Shown: piece by piece, positions 7,913-16,361 of the stretch
How positions within the stretch are numbered: position 1 is the first letter of the stretch
Layout: every line of letters starts with the position of its first letter
Assembly: GCA_900128395.1 (NCBI GenBank)
Contig: LT649677.1
Location: 1-16,430 of the forward strand
Length of the DNA stretch: 16,430 nucleotides
Direction: 5' to 3'
Origin: Stramenopiles sp. TOSAG23-2
Taxonomy: Eukaryota; Sar
Translations under genes and position numbers: made by a program
The notes under the pieces: model-generated
What the model was told of the DNA's origin: nothing
The model's input: the letters and a program-made list of their open reading frames with translations, nothing else
Database searches by the model: none

Positions 7913-10602
7913 TCAAAACGTCTCATGTAAATCTAAATATTCCCCTGCACTGACAGGTGGTTTAATCACATGACTATATTTATCTTTCTTATTATTATTT
8001 TGTTGTATATAATTATTATGCATTGCAATACGTTTACGTTCTGCATCTTTTGCTGTTTCTTTTGCTTCAAATGATTTAAATGCAAATCCACCAGCACCGA
8101 TTGCTTTCCAATCTGGATTCGTATTTCCACTAACACTATATGGATCACGCAATTGATTTCGTATATTTGATGCACGTTGATGTCGTCTATTTGCATGTGC
8201 TTTTCGCATACGTAACATATGTTTCTTTTCACTTTCTTGTCTACGTCGTTCACGTGCTTGTTCAGGTGTTTCTGGTGGTTTATTTCCATTACGACTACGT
8301 GGTGGTGTTCTGTTATTATTATATTGTCGATTCATTCGATCTTGTTCTACCACATTACTATTTTCTACATCATCATCATCTTCATATGACATTTCATTAC
8401 TTATATATGGACTTGATATAATATTATAATCATTTTCCGCTATTTTTTGTACCATACTAAATCGTTGCGATGCTCTACGTTCTTTATTCCATGCAACACG
8501 ATGTTTGGAATTTTCAGGTGCACCTGATCCAGCTTTTTTTTTACGTACTCTACTTTGTCGTCGATCTACATTTGGTTCAAATGTACAACCTTTTAAATAT
8601 CCATCATTACGTTCTTTAATTTTCCTTTCAATCTTTTGATCACGTTTTCGTAACCATTTATTTAAACGATATTCCGGTGCATCGCTCATCATATTGTTGT
8701 TCATTCGATTACTATTTGTTGTACCATTACCCATACCCATTTTTTGATATGTACGTTTTGATTTGGATCTATTTGGTTGAAATGTACATTCCGCTAATTC
8801 TTTATCTTCTTTTTCTTTACGCAATCGATGTAAATCTTTATGCCATGTTTTATGATCACGATGTAAACGTTCCCCAAAATCAATTTTACGTTCACCTTTT
8901 TGTAAATTTTTCACTGCATTTTTTGTTTTTGCAATACGTTCTGATATTTTATTGACTTGAGGTTGAAAAGTTAATTCAGGATCTAATATATCCGATGGCA
9001 AATGGCCTTTTTTATTATGATGTGATTGTTGCCTTGCACCTACATTATTACGTTCATAATCATTGATTTCACGTTTAATTGATAACATTTGCAATTCTCT
9101 CATTTGTTGTTTCGTATGTTTTGTTAAACGTTCCGATGGTTTTTCCAATTTATTTGCAATACGTAATGAACGTTTAGATAATCGTGGACGTGCTTGTGCC
9201 TCCTTCGCTTTCGATTCCAATTGTCGTAATTTATCTTTTTTTTTCAATACTTGTTGTGCACGATTATATAAACTATGACCTTGTGGTGCTGTATTTCCAC
9301 CATCGTTTTGATTATCAATATTTCCTCCACCTCTTCCTCCACCACGTGATGCTAAATTTCGTAAATCTCTTTGTGTATTGCTATGAAATGCTGCAGCTGC
9401 TTTTGCACGTTCAATTTTTTCCAATTCAGCACGTTCAACACGTTCACGATGACGTTGTTGTTGTTCCACCGCACTATTATACAATCGATCACCTATTGGA
9501 CCTTCCCGTTGCAATTGTGCTGCCATACGTGTAATCGCTGGATTCCCTGGTACTTCTTCATAAAATTTTTCTTCTTTCATATTTTCCATATGCATACGTT
9601 GTGCAGGTGCTAAACTATATAAATATTCAGACACATCTTCATATCGTTTACCAGCAACTAATTGTTTACTACGATTATTAATTTGTGGTTTATGTGTTGC
9701 CTCTGCACTTTCCTTTGAACGTGTTTCATACATTGCATGTAAACGTTTACGTTCTTTTGATGCTTCCCATGCACGTGTACGTTCAACAACATTACCTGGA
9801 CCAAGATCAATTTGTACATGTTTATTGATTTGTGGTGCAAATGTCGGTTGGTTCTATTTGTGTGTGTGTGTATTTTATTTTTTTTAGTTGTTAGAAGAGT
9901 TTTTTTGATCATATTTTGTTAATTTATATTTTGAGATGTTTTGTTGTTATAATATATTTTGAGATGTTTTGTTGTTAAAAAAGTATATATATAACTTACC
10001 ATTGCTGCTTCTTGTTCACGTTGTACACGTTGCATTTCTTTTTTTTGTAATAAACGTTCATGTTCTTTTGCCATACGTACTTCTACTGGTTCTGTACGTT
10101 GTAAGGATCTTGCAGTTTCACTAATTTGTGGTTGAAATGGATATGAATTGAATTGCTCTTGTGAATGTAATAAACGTTGTTCTTCCATATATTCTTTTTT
10201 AGCTTTCCCACGTGCAATTAAATGGTCTTCAATAGTATCATGTTGTTCCCGTCCACTACGTCCTTGTCCACGCACAGGTGCATATATACTAGATGCATTA
10301 CTATTCATACTTTGATTGATATTTGAATACTCATCATCGTCGTATATATCATCATTATAATCTTGTGAATAATCATTCTCGTTACTACTACTATTATTGT
10401 TATTGTTACTACTTTCCATTAAATTTTTATGCTCTTCTAATTTAGCACGTATTTTTTCTTTTAACCCTTCCGTTTCTTCTGTAGTTACTTTTAATTTTTG
10501 TATACGTTGTTTATGTCGTTCTAATAATTGATCCGTACGACGTTTTGTATCTGCATGTTGTTGTGCTTGTAAATCATTTTCATCATACCCATCATTCATC
10601 AT
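7913..10602 (-). CDS. Two-exon coiled-coil protein with repeated FxPxI/V-N motifs, possible flagellar/cytoskeletal protein
   Basis: Exon 1 is 10602-10000 (201 codons) and exon 2 is 9853-7913 (646 residues plus TGA), joined in phase 0 by a GT-AG intron, giving 847 residues. The ATG at 10602 has AAAACCA before it and an in-frame TAA 15 bases upstream. The protein is Arg/Lys/Glu-rich with long charged helices. Short motifs recur: YPFQPQISETARSLQR (about 154), PTFAPQINKH (204), THKPQINNRSK (254), LTFQPQVNKISERIAK (495), CTFQPNRSKSK (557) and CTFEPNVDRRQS (624). Proteins with this motif style and spacing are common in flagellated protists and scarce elsewhere, so an axonemal or basal-body role is likely but inferred. 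There is a Gly-rich patch (RGGGRGGGN, about 371) and an acidic Asn/Ser-rich linker (64-105). No transmembrane segment or signal peptide. Gene structure is sure; function is not. Confidence 0.85.
9854..9999 (-). other. Spliceosomal intron, 146 bp
   Basis: On the minus strand the donor is ATG|GTAAGT (intron begins 9999) and the acceptor is ACAAATAG|AAC (intron ends 9854). Splicing restores a frame matching the motif style on both sides. Inside it are a (CA)n tract near the acceptor and a 25-bp direct repeat at 9925-9949 and 9953-9977 (28-bp period). Confidence 0.9.
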
Positions 10603-11432
10603 TGGTTTTATTTTTTAATGAATATGTATGTATGTATGTATAAAACTAAATTTAATAAATATTAGAAATAATAATAATTGGTGAAACGGACGTGTAATAA
10701 ATAAAAATTACTAAAATCTTCAAATCTTAATTTTGTATGAAAAAAAATAAAAATTGTTTGAACTAACACTTTCAGCCAGACACACAACAAATATTAAGTG
10801 TTAATATGAATGAATAGACTATTTCTATTAATAATATTATGATCACTATCGATATCTCTCTATATTGTTTGTACACACATATACAGATACACAATCATCA
10901 ATATATATATGTAATAATATATAAGTTAAGACCAATTTAGGTGAATATATTTCAATAGTGTGCTGTGTTAATTTATGATGAAGAATCCCATTCTGTTTCG
11001 GCCCCTATCATTCATAACGAATTTATAGCTTTTTCCACTTATAATATCCATGTTTGTAGTGCTGTGAACGGCCTAGTATATTAGGATAGATATAGCATTG
11101 TTACGAATAGTATGAACACAGCATTCATTGTCATTAACATGGAAATAGCACCAGTCAGTCATTTTAGTGCTGTGGACAGCCTAATATATTAGCATTGGTA
11201 CAACATAGAAAGATCCAGCCCGCCGTCCACCCAGCTTGTGTTTCAAGAGAAAACGGTCTGGACAAAAAGGTTTTTTGATTTTTGATGAGTTTTGAATGCA
11301 TGAAATTTTAATTTATAACGCACTGAAGTTAAAGGTGAAAAATATTTACTCTCGCATATATATTTAAAGCATATGCACATGTTTTTTCATACAGACCTGT
11401 GAATGTGCGAACGTCCAAAAACTTCAACATTT
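10603..11432. other. Intergenic region upstream of the FxPxI protein, with dispersed repeat copies
   Basis: Holds the leader and promoter of the minus-strand gene, including an (ATGT)n microsatellite at about 10624-10641. The right half carries related copies of a short motif around GTGCTGTG at 11057-11086 and 11165-11194, and an inverted relative at 11103-11126. No gene seen. Confidence 0.5.
11057..11194. repeat. Dispersed repeat motif (TAGTGCTGTG..GCCTA.TATATTAG), direct and inverted copies
   Basis: TAGTGCTGTGAACGGCCTAG (from 11057) and TAGTGCTGTGGACAGCCTAA (from 11165) both run on into TATATTAG and differ at few positions. The reverse complement of 11103-11126 (GAATGCTGTGTTCATACTAT) is a diverged relative, and a further copy lies at 12256-12278. 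Possibly a decayed miniature element or a regulatory repeat. Confidence 0.55.
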
Positions 11433-11693
11433 TTACGACACCTTCATTTTATCAATATTGCCTAGTTTTTTAACTTTTTGTAATTGCTTTGTTAAACGTT
11501 GTATGGTTGCTTGCAATGCAATAATTTGTGATGCTTGATCGGTGGTAGTTTTAGTTGCTGATGGTGTATTTGTCGTTGTTGTTGTTGTCGATGATGATGG
11601 TGGTACGGAATCATTGCTTGTTTCTACTTTTAAACTATCAGCAATAGATGTACCATTCGATTTGATGGAAGATGACGATGGTGATGATGACAT
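11433..11693 (-). CDS. Small Ser/Thr-rich protein with C-terminal coiled coil
   Basis: An 86-residue ORF from the ATG at 11693 to a TAA at 11433. The N-terminus is Ser-rich (MSSSPSSSSIKSNG), the middle is a Ser/Thr run, and the C-terminus has a heptad pattern (IIALQATIQRLTKQLQKVKK) able to form a short coiled coil. The frame stays open upstream of the ATG for about 20 codons with an Arg/Asp/Glu repeat (DRERDRETDR) before a TGA, so the true start or an upstream splice acceptor (…AAAATAG) is uncertain. Family not recognised. The coiled-coil end argues for a real protein, but the DNA is simple and a spurious ORF is possible. Confidence 0.45.
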   Translation of the reverse strand: MSSSPSSSSIKSNGTSIADSLKVETSNDSVPPSSSTTTTTTNTPSATKTTTDQASQIIALQATIQRLTKQLQKVKKLGNIDKMKVS

Positions 11694-11761
11694 GATTGGC
11701 ACACGGTCGGTCTCACGGTCTCTCTCACGGTCTATTTTACCCCCCAGATAAGAAGTAAAAT

Positions 11762-12033
11762 CTCAAATCGAACCAAATTAAATCCACAACAATCAGGACA
11801 ATCAATCAAGTCAAATCAATCCACAACAATCAAATCAACTCAATCAAATAATCAACACCTTTAACTATATAATCAGTCCACAACAACCAATCCAATCCAA
11901 TCAATCAGTCCAATCAACTCAACTCAATCAACTCAGTCGAAACAAATCAAATCCAATCAAGTCAACTCAGTCGAAACAAATCAACTCAAATCAATCCAGT
12001 CAATCAATCAACTCAACTCAAATCAAATCAACA
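11762..12033. repeat. Degenerate (AATCA/CAACTC)n satellite-like array
   Basis: About 270 bases consist almost wholly of A, T and C on this strand, in overlapping words such as AATCAAATCAACTCAATC and GTCGAAACAAATCAA. G is nearly absent, giving strong strand asymmetry. The array starts just outside the small coiled-coil ORF. Consistent with an old, slipping minisatellite. Confidence 0.75.
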
Positions 12034-12043
12034 CTTTTATAAA

Positions 12044-12075
12044 CTATATATATATATATATACAAACACACACAC

Positions 12076-12121
<46 letters not shown>
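12044..12121. repeat. Compound microsatellite (TA)n-(CA)n-(CATA)n-(TA)n
   Basis: Consecutive runs of TA, CACA, CATA and TA, broken by single bases. Ordinary simple-sequence DNA. Confidence 0.85.
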
Positions 12122-12122
<1 letters not shown>

Positions 12123-12358
12123 AAATTATTATCAACACAAATATATAACGTATCACTATTAGGAAATAGAAAATAAAGCATAAATAACACAGGTAACAAT
12201 AAGAAAAAACAAATATGTGTGCCTATTTATAGCATTATTTTCATCCTCATGTTTCTAATGCTGTGTGCCTACTATTAGTCTATGACACATTCTCTCTCTG
12301 CAACGTTATTCTTACATTCTTACTGTATAAAGATTGAAAACGCCTCTTCTTGAAATTG

Positions 12359-12445
12359 ATGGCAAAAGTAATGAAATTTGCTAATGAAGAAGAAATTGAA
12401 CGAATGAAACAATGGCAAGCAGCACAAGCCGGTTCAAAAAAATAA
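12359..12445 (+). CDS. Possible 28-residue charged micropeptide or terminal exon
   Basis: The ATG at 12359 opens 28 codons to a TAA at 12443-12445. The peptide MAKVMKFANEEEIERMKQWQ, then AAQAGSKK, is helix-like with a clean acidic/basic pattern, unlike random AT-rich DNA. The frame is open back to a TGA at 12335-12337. It could be a small protein, the last exon of an unseen gene, or chance. Confidence 0.3.
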   Translation: MAKVMKFANEEEIERMKQWQAAQAGSKK

Positions 12446-12740
12446 TTGTTCACACGTATCTCGCCTTTTTTAATGAAAGTGGCATTGACTTTTTTTTCCA
12501 CACATAAAAGGATACGAGTCTGTGAAAAAATAAAAATCCCAGCAAGGGATCTAGAGGAGAGAATTGATAAAACACATTTTAATTTAAAAACGTAAAAAAT
12601 TTTACGCTATCATCATCTAAAAATATAATATTTTATTATAACATTTGAAATACATGATTTTACGGTCTTTTCACTTTTCACACACTCCTCTCCCCCCCCT
12701 TTCGAATCATTTTTCTACCAAAAACGTTCACATTCCTCAC
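12446..12740. other. Convergent 3' spacer with CGTAAAA/TTTTACG dyad
   Basis: Lies between the micropeptide stop and the stop of the minus-strand gene. A dyad CGTAAAA-AA-TTTTACG sits at 12591-12606, the same core as the dyad after the secreted-protein gene. A C-rich run (CTCCCCCCCC-like) lies near 12690. Nothing else seen. Confidence 0.5.
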
Positions 12741-13673
12741 TCATATCAATTTATTATATAATATAGTACTCAACGTCATATCAATATAATTCCATCGTAT
12801 GCAACTATATGATGATGTTGATCCACCATGAAAGTCCATACCAAGTTGTTGAAATGTTTCCTTTGTATATTGATCTTTATTATCATTGAAACATGTATTT
12901 TGTTGTATTATATCATATTTACGCCAATATTCTTCTACAAACATTTGTATCATTTGTTCTAATATCGTTACATGTTTTACAGCATGATGGTTTATATTTG
13001 CTGCATCGACATCATCATCATCCCTAACATTATCTTCGTCTTCTTCTTCTGCAGGATCATACGGTATTGATGTTAATAAATCATGTGCTTGTAACATAGT
13101 CAATTGCATTTTTTTCGTAGAGGAATGAAATCCATCCAATTCAACACGTAAATTTCTCCAATTACGTTCAATTTCTTGCATATGACGGGTTAATAATTTT
13201 ATACCAATGTTTGGAAATTCATTCAATACACCAAATTTATTATCTGCTACAACTATATTATTATTATTGCTATCATTATTATCTGAACTTATAGACATAT
13301 TTTTCATTGACATTTCAATATCATTATTATTATTATTATTTACATTATTATTATTTACATTATTATTGAATACATTTATTGATTTATTATCAATATTATT
13401 ATCACGAGTTGCATTACTTAATTCTCGTAACAATGGTAGACGTTCTGCTAAATTATTTATACTATTAAACGTTGCTTGCGATGACCGTTCAATATCATTC
13501 CATTCATTCATATATTTCACAAATTTATTATAAATATTTTTTAATTTTTTATTTAATTTAACTATTATTACATTATTTTTAGTAGAATTTAAATTATTAT
13601 TATTATTATTCCCATCAGATGCTTTTTTTAATTTTGCTCTACGTTTTGCATTATTTGATTTTTTACGTGGCAT
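12741..13673 (-). CDS. Protein resembling the C1orf109/AIRIM (CK2 substrate) family
   Basis: 310 residues from the ATG at 13673 (MPRKKSNNAKRRAKLKK, a basic, nuclear-type start) to a TGA at 12741. An N-terminal helical block (KLNKKLKNIYNKFVKYMNEW, then LAERLPLLRELSNA) is followed by Asn-rich low complexity, then FGVLNEFPNIGIKLLTRHM and a long helix. Late in the protein is VTILEQMIQMFVEEYWRKYD. In C1orf109/AIRIM the same order occurs: a helix with 'W' and 'PLL..L.NL.E.L', a 'L.AFPDL..RL..K' segment, and a 'LE.L..IE..YR' helix. That family works with AFG2-type AAA ATPases in ribosome maturation. The match is by pattern from memory, not a search. The Asn tracts and the acidic run (AEEEDEDNVRDDDDVD) are lineage-typical insertions. 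The last 28 residues (GGSTSSYSCIRWNY onward) look unlike the rest and may be read-through past an unrecognised splice site. Confidence 0.7.
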   Translation of the reverse strand: MPRKKSNNAKRRAKLKKASDGNNNNNNLNSTKNNVIIVKLNKKLKNIYNKFVKYMNEWNDIERSSQATFNSINNLAERLPLLRELSNATRDNNIDNKSINVFNNNVNNNNVNNNNNNDIEMSMKNMSISSDNNDSNNNNIVVADNKFGVLNEFPNIGIKLLTRHMQEIERNWRNLRVELDGFHSSTKKMQLTMLQAHDLLTSIPYDPAEEEDEDNVRDDDDVDAANINHHAVKHVTILEQMIQMFVEEYWRKYDIIQQNTCFNDNKDQYTKETFQQLGMDFHGGSTSSYSCIRWNYIDMTLSTILYNKLI

Positions 13674-14376
13674 ATTTCTCACAGATGATTGTAAAATAAA
13701 TCAGTAATATGTATACACAGATTGGAAAATTCAACATTTTTATTTTCACCGGGTTTGTATTTCCAACTATTCCAAAGCCCAATGCAATTATACATATGTG
13801 ATGTATTTATATGTATCAATAATGCTGCAATAAGAAAAAAACGCAACTTACGTAATAACTAAATAACGGGGGGCATAGACAATGATATGACAGTGTTATT
13901 TACAAAAATAACACGGATTACAACCAAATCAATACTATATCTATATTAATATACTAGTAATAAAAGACTGAAATACTAGAAATAACTTGAATGGAAATAG
14001 ATTTCTTAAATAAAGATACATATTATACCACATCTAAGACTATTAATAACTATGATACGAATATATGAAAACATGATAAATATGGAAATTTATTTTCCTT
14101 TCATACGATTGGCTGTTTTTTCCATGCAAACTTTATTATAATAATTGCAATACACAAATAAACGTTGTAAAAAAAAAAAAACTAAACATAGAATAATATA
14201 TTGCACAAAACTACATGTAATTCCTCCCATCATACAAAAAGATATCTTATTGATCAATAACAACGACAAATTCATATACAAACACACAAGTATACCCACT
14301 CCAAATATACCACTTATACTATAGTCTGGTTTGACAATCCATCCTCCATTTTTCCTCGAATCCTCTAATATAACCA
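13674..14376. other. Shared upstream region of two divergent genes
   Basis: About 700 bp between the ATGs of the minus gene (13673) and the LRR gene (14377), probably holding both promoters. Mostly AT-rich, with a short G-run near 13867-13873. Its right part carries the questionable antisense ORF listed separately. No clear core-promoter motif can be assigned. Confidence 0.45.
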
Positions 14377-14452
14377 ATGTACAACAATCAACAACAACAA
14401 CAACAACATTCCTCCAAAAACACGTCGTATATAACATTTTTGAATACAACAT
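14090..14452 (-). CDS. Questionable 120-residue two-span membrane ORF, antisense to the LRR gene start
   Basis: An ATG-started frame at 14452 runs to a TAA at 14090. It has two hydrophobic segments (SISGIFGVGILVCLYMNLSL and CSFVQYIILCLVFFFL) and a basic end (NKVCMEKTANRMKGK), so it reads like a small membrane protein. Its first 26 codons overlap the LRR gene's N-terminus on the other strand, which is a firm gene. AT-rich antisense DNA readily yields hydrophobic ORFs. Family not recognised; I give it low weight. Confidence 0.25.
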   Translation of the reverse strand: MLYSKMLYTTCFWRNVVVVVVDCCTLVILEDSRKNGGWIVKPDYSISGIFGVGILVCLYMNLSLLLINKISFCMMGGITCSFVQYIILCLVFFFLQRLFVYCNYYNKVCMEKTANRMKGK

Positions 14453-15860
14453 TATTGTACATTTTTATTATCATTTTTAACATTAATCATACCAATGCAC
14501 AAAAACATTGTACAGTATCAGATCTTTTCACGGATACAGGTGGTGTACGATTTAGAAAACCGTTAACTGATATACCAACTAATTGTATTTCATTTGAAGG
14601 TACTGGTGCTGTAGAAACGAATGGTTATGATAGTTTATTAGGTATATTAACTGATATTATGACAGTAGAAGAAATAGTTTTAAATTATGCATTGTTAGGA
14701 GATAATGGTGCGAGTGATTTTGCAGATTGGTATAAAATAAACAAAGATGCTGGCACGTTATCGAATCTAGAACGTATATCCTTACAATTAAATGATATAA
14801 GTGATGTTGGTGTTATAGCATTAGCAAAAGCATTATGTTCCACAGGTACAGGTTGTGATACTTCTCCAGTAAAAGAATTATCGTTACATACAAATGATAT
14901 AGGATATGGTGGTGCACAAGCAGTTGCTAATTTAATTGCTGGTACAGATAAAGGATTAGAAATTATTAATTTAGGTGAAAATCATATTGGTGAATCTGGT
15001 GGTACTGCATTAGGTGTTGTAAGTATTATATATATAGTTATGATTAATTATATTCTGAAGTAGATCATTTTGTCAAAGTACATTAAAAATATAAAAATAA
15101 CAACAACAATCACAACTAACAATCATATATAAAACATCATATTATACAACAGGCATTGAAAGATAATACATATTTAAAACGTTTAATATTATACGCAGAT
15201 CCATTAGGTGTTAACAATACAAAATCCATATCAGATGCAATGATAGAAGGTAATTTTGCATCTGGTATTATTTCTAATTTATATGTGATTGGTAATAATA
15301 TTAATGATAATGGTTTAGTCGCAATTGCAGATGCATTAAAAGCTAATACGGTATTGACACATTTAGATATAGGTAAAAATGTCATAAAAGACCCAGGTGC
15401 ATTACTATTATATGCAGCATTAAGTAATCAAGTTGGTAATGCAAATAGTGCAGTCGAAGTGTTAGGTTTACAATGGAATTACATAACAAATGTAGGTGCA
15501 AATTTAATAGCAAAATTATTAACTGAAAATAATAAGATAAAATGTTTAGATTTACATGCAAATAGAATTGAATATAATGGTACAAAAACAATTGCAAATG
15601 CATTAATGCATAATACGGCATTGAAATATTTAGATATTAGTTCCAATTTATTAACACAAGCTGAAATTTATGATTTAAAACAATATTTTAAAACGACTGC
15701 AACGAATTTAGATTATGTTTTTTTAGATACAAATGATTTAGGTACATATAGTTGCATGAAATTGAAATATTGTGATATCGATGATACACGTTTAAATGAT
15801 ATTTGCAATAATAAAAATATTACTGAATATCATAATGATGTTATTGGTTGGAGAAGGTGA
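14377..15860 (+). CDS. Secreted ribonuclease-inhibitor-type leucine-rich repeat protein, two exons
   Basis: Exons 14377-15018 (214 codons) and 15153-15860 (235 residues plus TGA) join in phase 0 to give 449 residues. The start has AACCA before ATG. A Gln-rich opening (NNQQQQQQ) leads into a hydrophobic core (LLYIFIIIFNI, 26-36) ending NHTNAQ, a signal peptide or anchor. CTVSDLF begins the mature part. RI-type LRRs follow, with L-x-L-x-x-N-x-I-x-D/G patterns: NLERISLQLNDISDVGVIAL, VKELSLHTNDIGYGGAQAV, LEIINLGENHIGESGGTAL, ISNLYVIGNNINDNGLVAI, LTHLDIGKNVI, VEVLGLQWNYITNVGANLI, IKCLDLHANRIEYNGTKTI and LKYLDISSNLLT. The end (YSCMKLKYCDIDDTRLNDIC) has three cysteines and may cap the solenoid; no C-terminal membrane span is seen. 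Such repeats bind other proteins; the ligand is unknown. An extracellular or endomembrane adhesion or recognition role is inferred. Confidence 0.88.
15019..15152 (+). other. Spliceosomal intron, 134 bp
   Basis: Donor GGTGTT|GTAAGT at 15019 and acceptor ATACAACAG|GCATTG ending at 15152. Removing it restores a continuous LRR (GGTALGVALKDNTYLKRL). Without splicing the frame ends in a TAG soon after the donor. Confidence 0.92.
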
Positions 15861-16361
15861 TTCATTTTAATTTTATATTTATAAATAAATATACAATTTG
15901 TTTCGGTTTTACAAGGTGGAGAAAAGTGGGGCATTAGAGAGATGGTGATGATAGTTTGTGATTCAGACAAGTATTCAGTTTTGAATATATATATATACAA
16001 ACTTGATGTGCTCCTAATTTTTAACTTTTAAACTAATACTGTAATGAAACAAAATAACAGACAGTGTTTCTTTTGAAATAAAGTCTAGTTTTGTACTTAA
16101 TATACTCATTATTATACTTTATACTGAACATTTGCCTATCTAAAACTTTTAAAAAATTATTCTACTATTACTATAACACTATAACTAAAAATTTTGTAAG
16201 TCATCAATATAATACATAATACTACATACAATTATTATCAATTTTTATGGCAGTTATACAGTTACCATTTAAGAAAGAGAAAGAAGTATTGGATAAAAAG
16301 TTGCATTTATATATAAAATAGATATAAATTGCATATCATATAGTAATAACAAAAAATAAGA
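15861..16361. other. Intergenic region
   Basis: AT-rich DNA with a short (TA)n run near 15987-15998. It holds the 3' end of the LRR gene and the leader of the next gene. No other feature seen. Confidence 0.5.

Larger units (their letters stand above)
11703..12358. other. Non-coding region dominated by degenerate satellite and microsatellites
   Basis: About 11760-12033 is a degenerate array built from AATCAA, AATCCA and CAACTC words, followed by TA, CA and CATA microsatellites to about 12120. After that comes AT-rich DNA and a further copy of the GTGCTGTG-type motif at 12256-12278. No gene supported. Confidence 0.6.

Noticed and set aside
8140-9613. Plus-strand Tyr/Phe/His/Val-rich ORFs opposite the FxPxI protein
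   Set aside because: Antisense shadows of a firm coding exon.
12336-12383. Glutathione S-transferase-like peptide (KTPLLEIDGK) in another frame
   Set aside because: About 15 codons ending in a stop, no further GST sequence, and it overlaps a more convincing frame.
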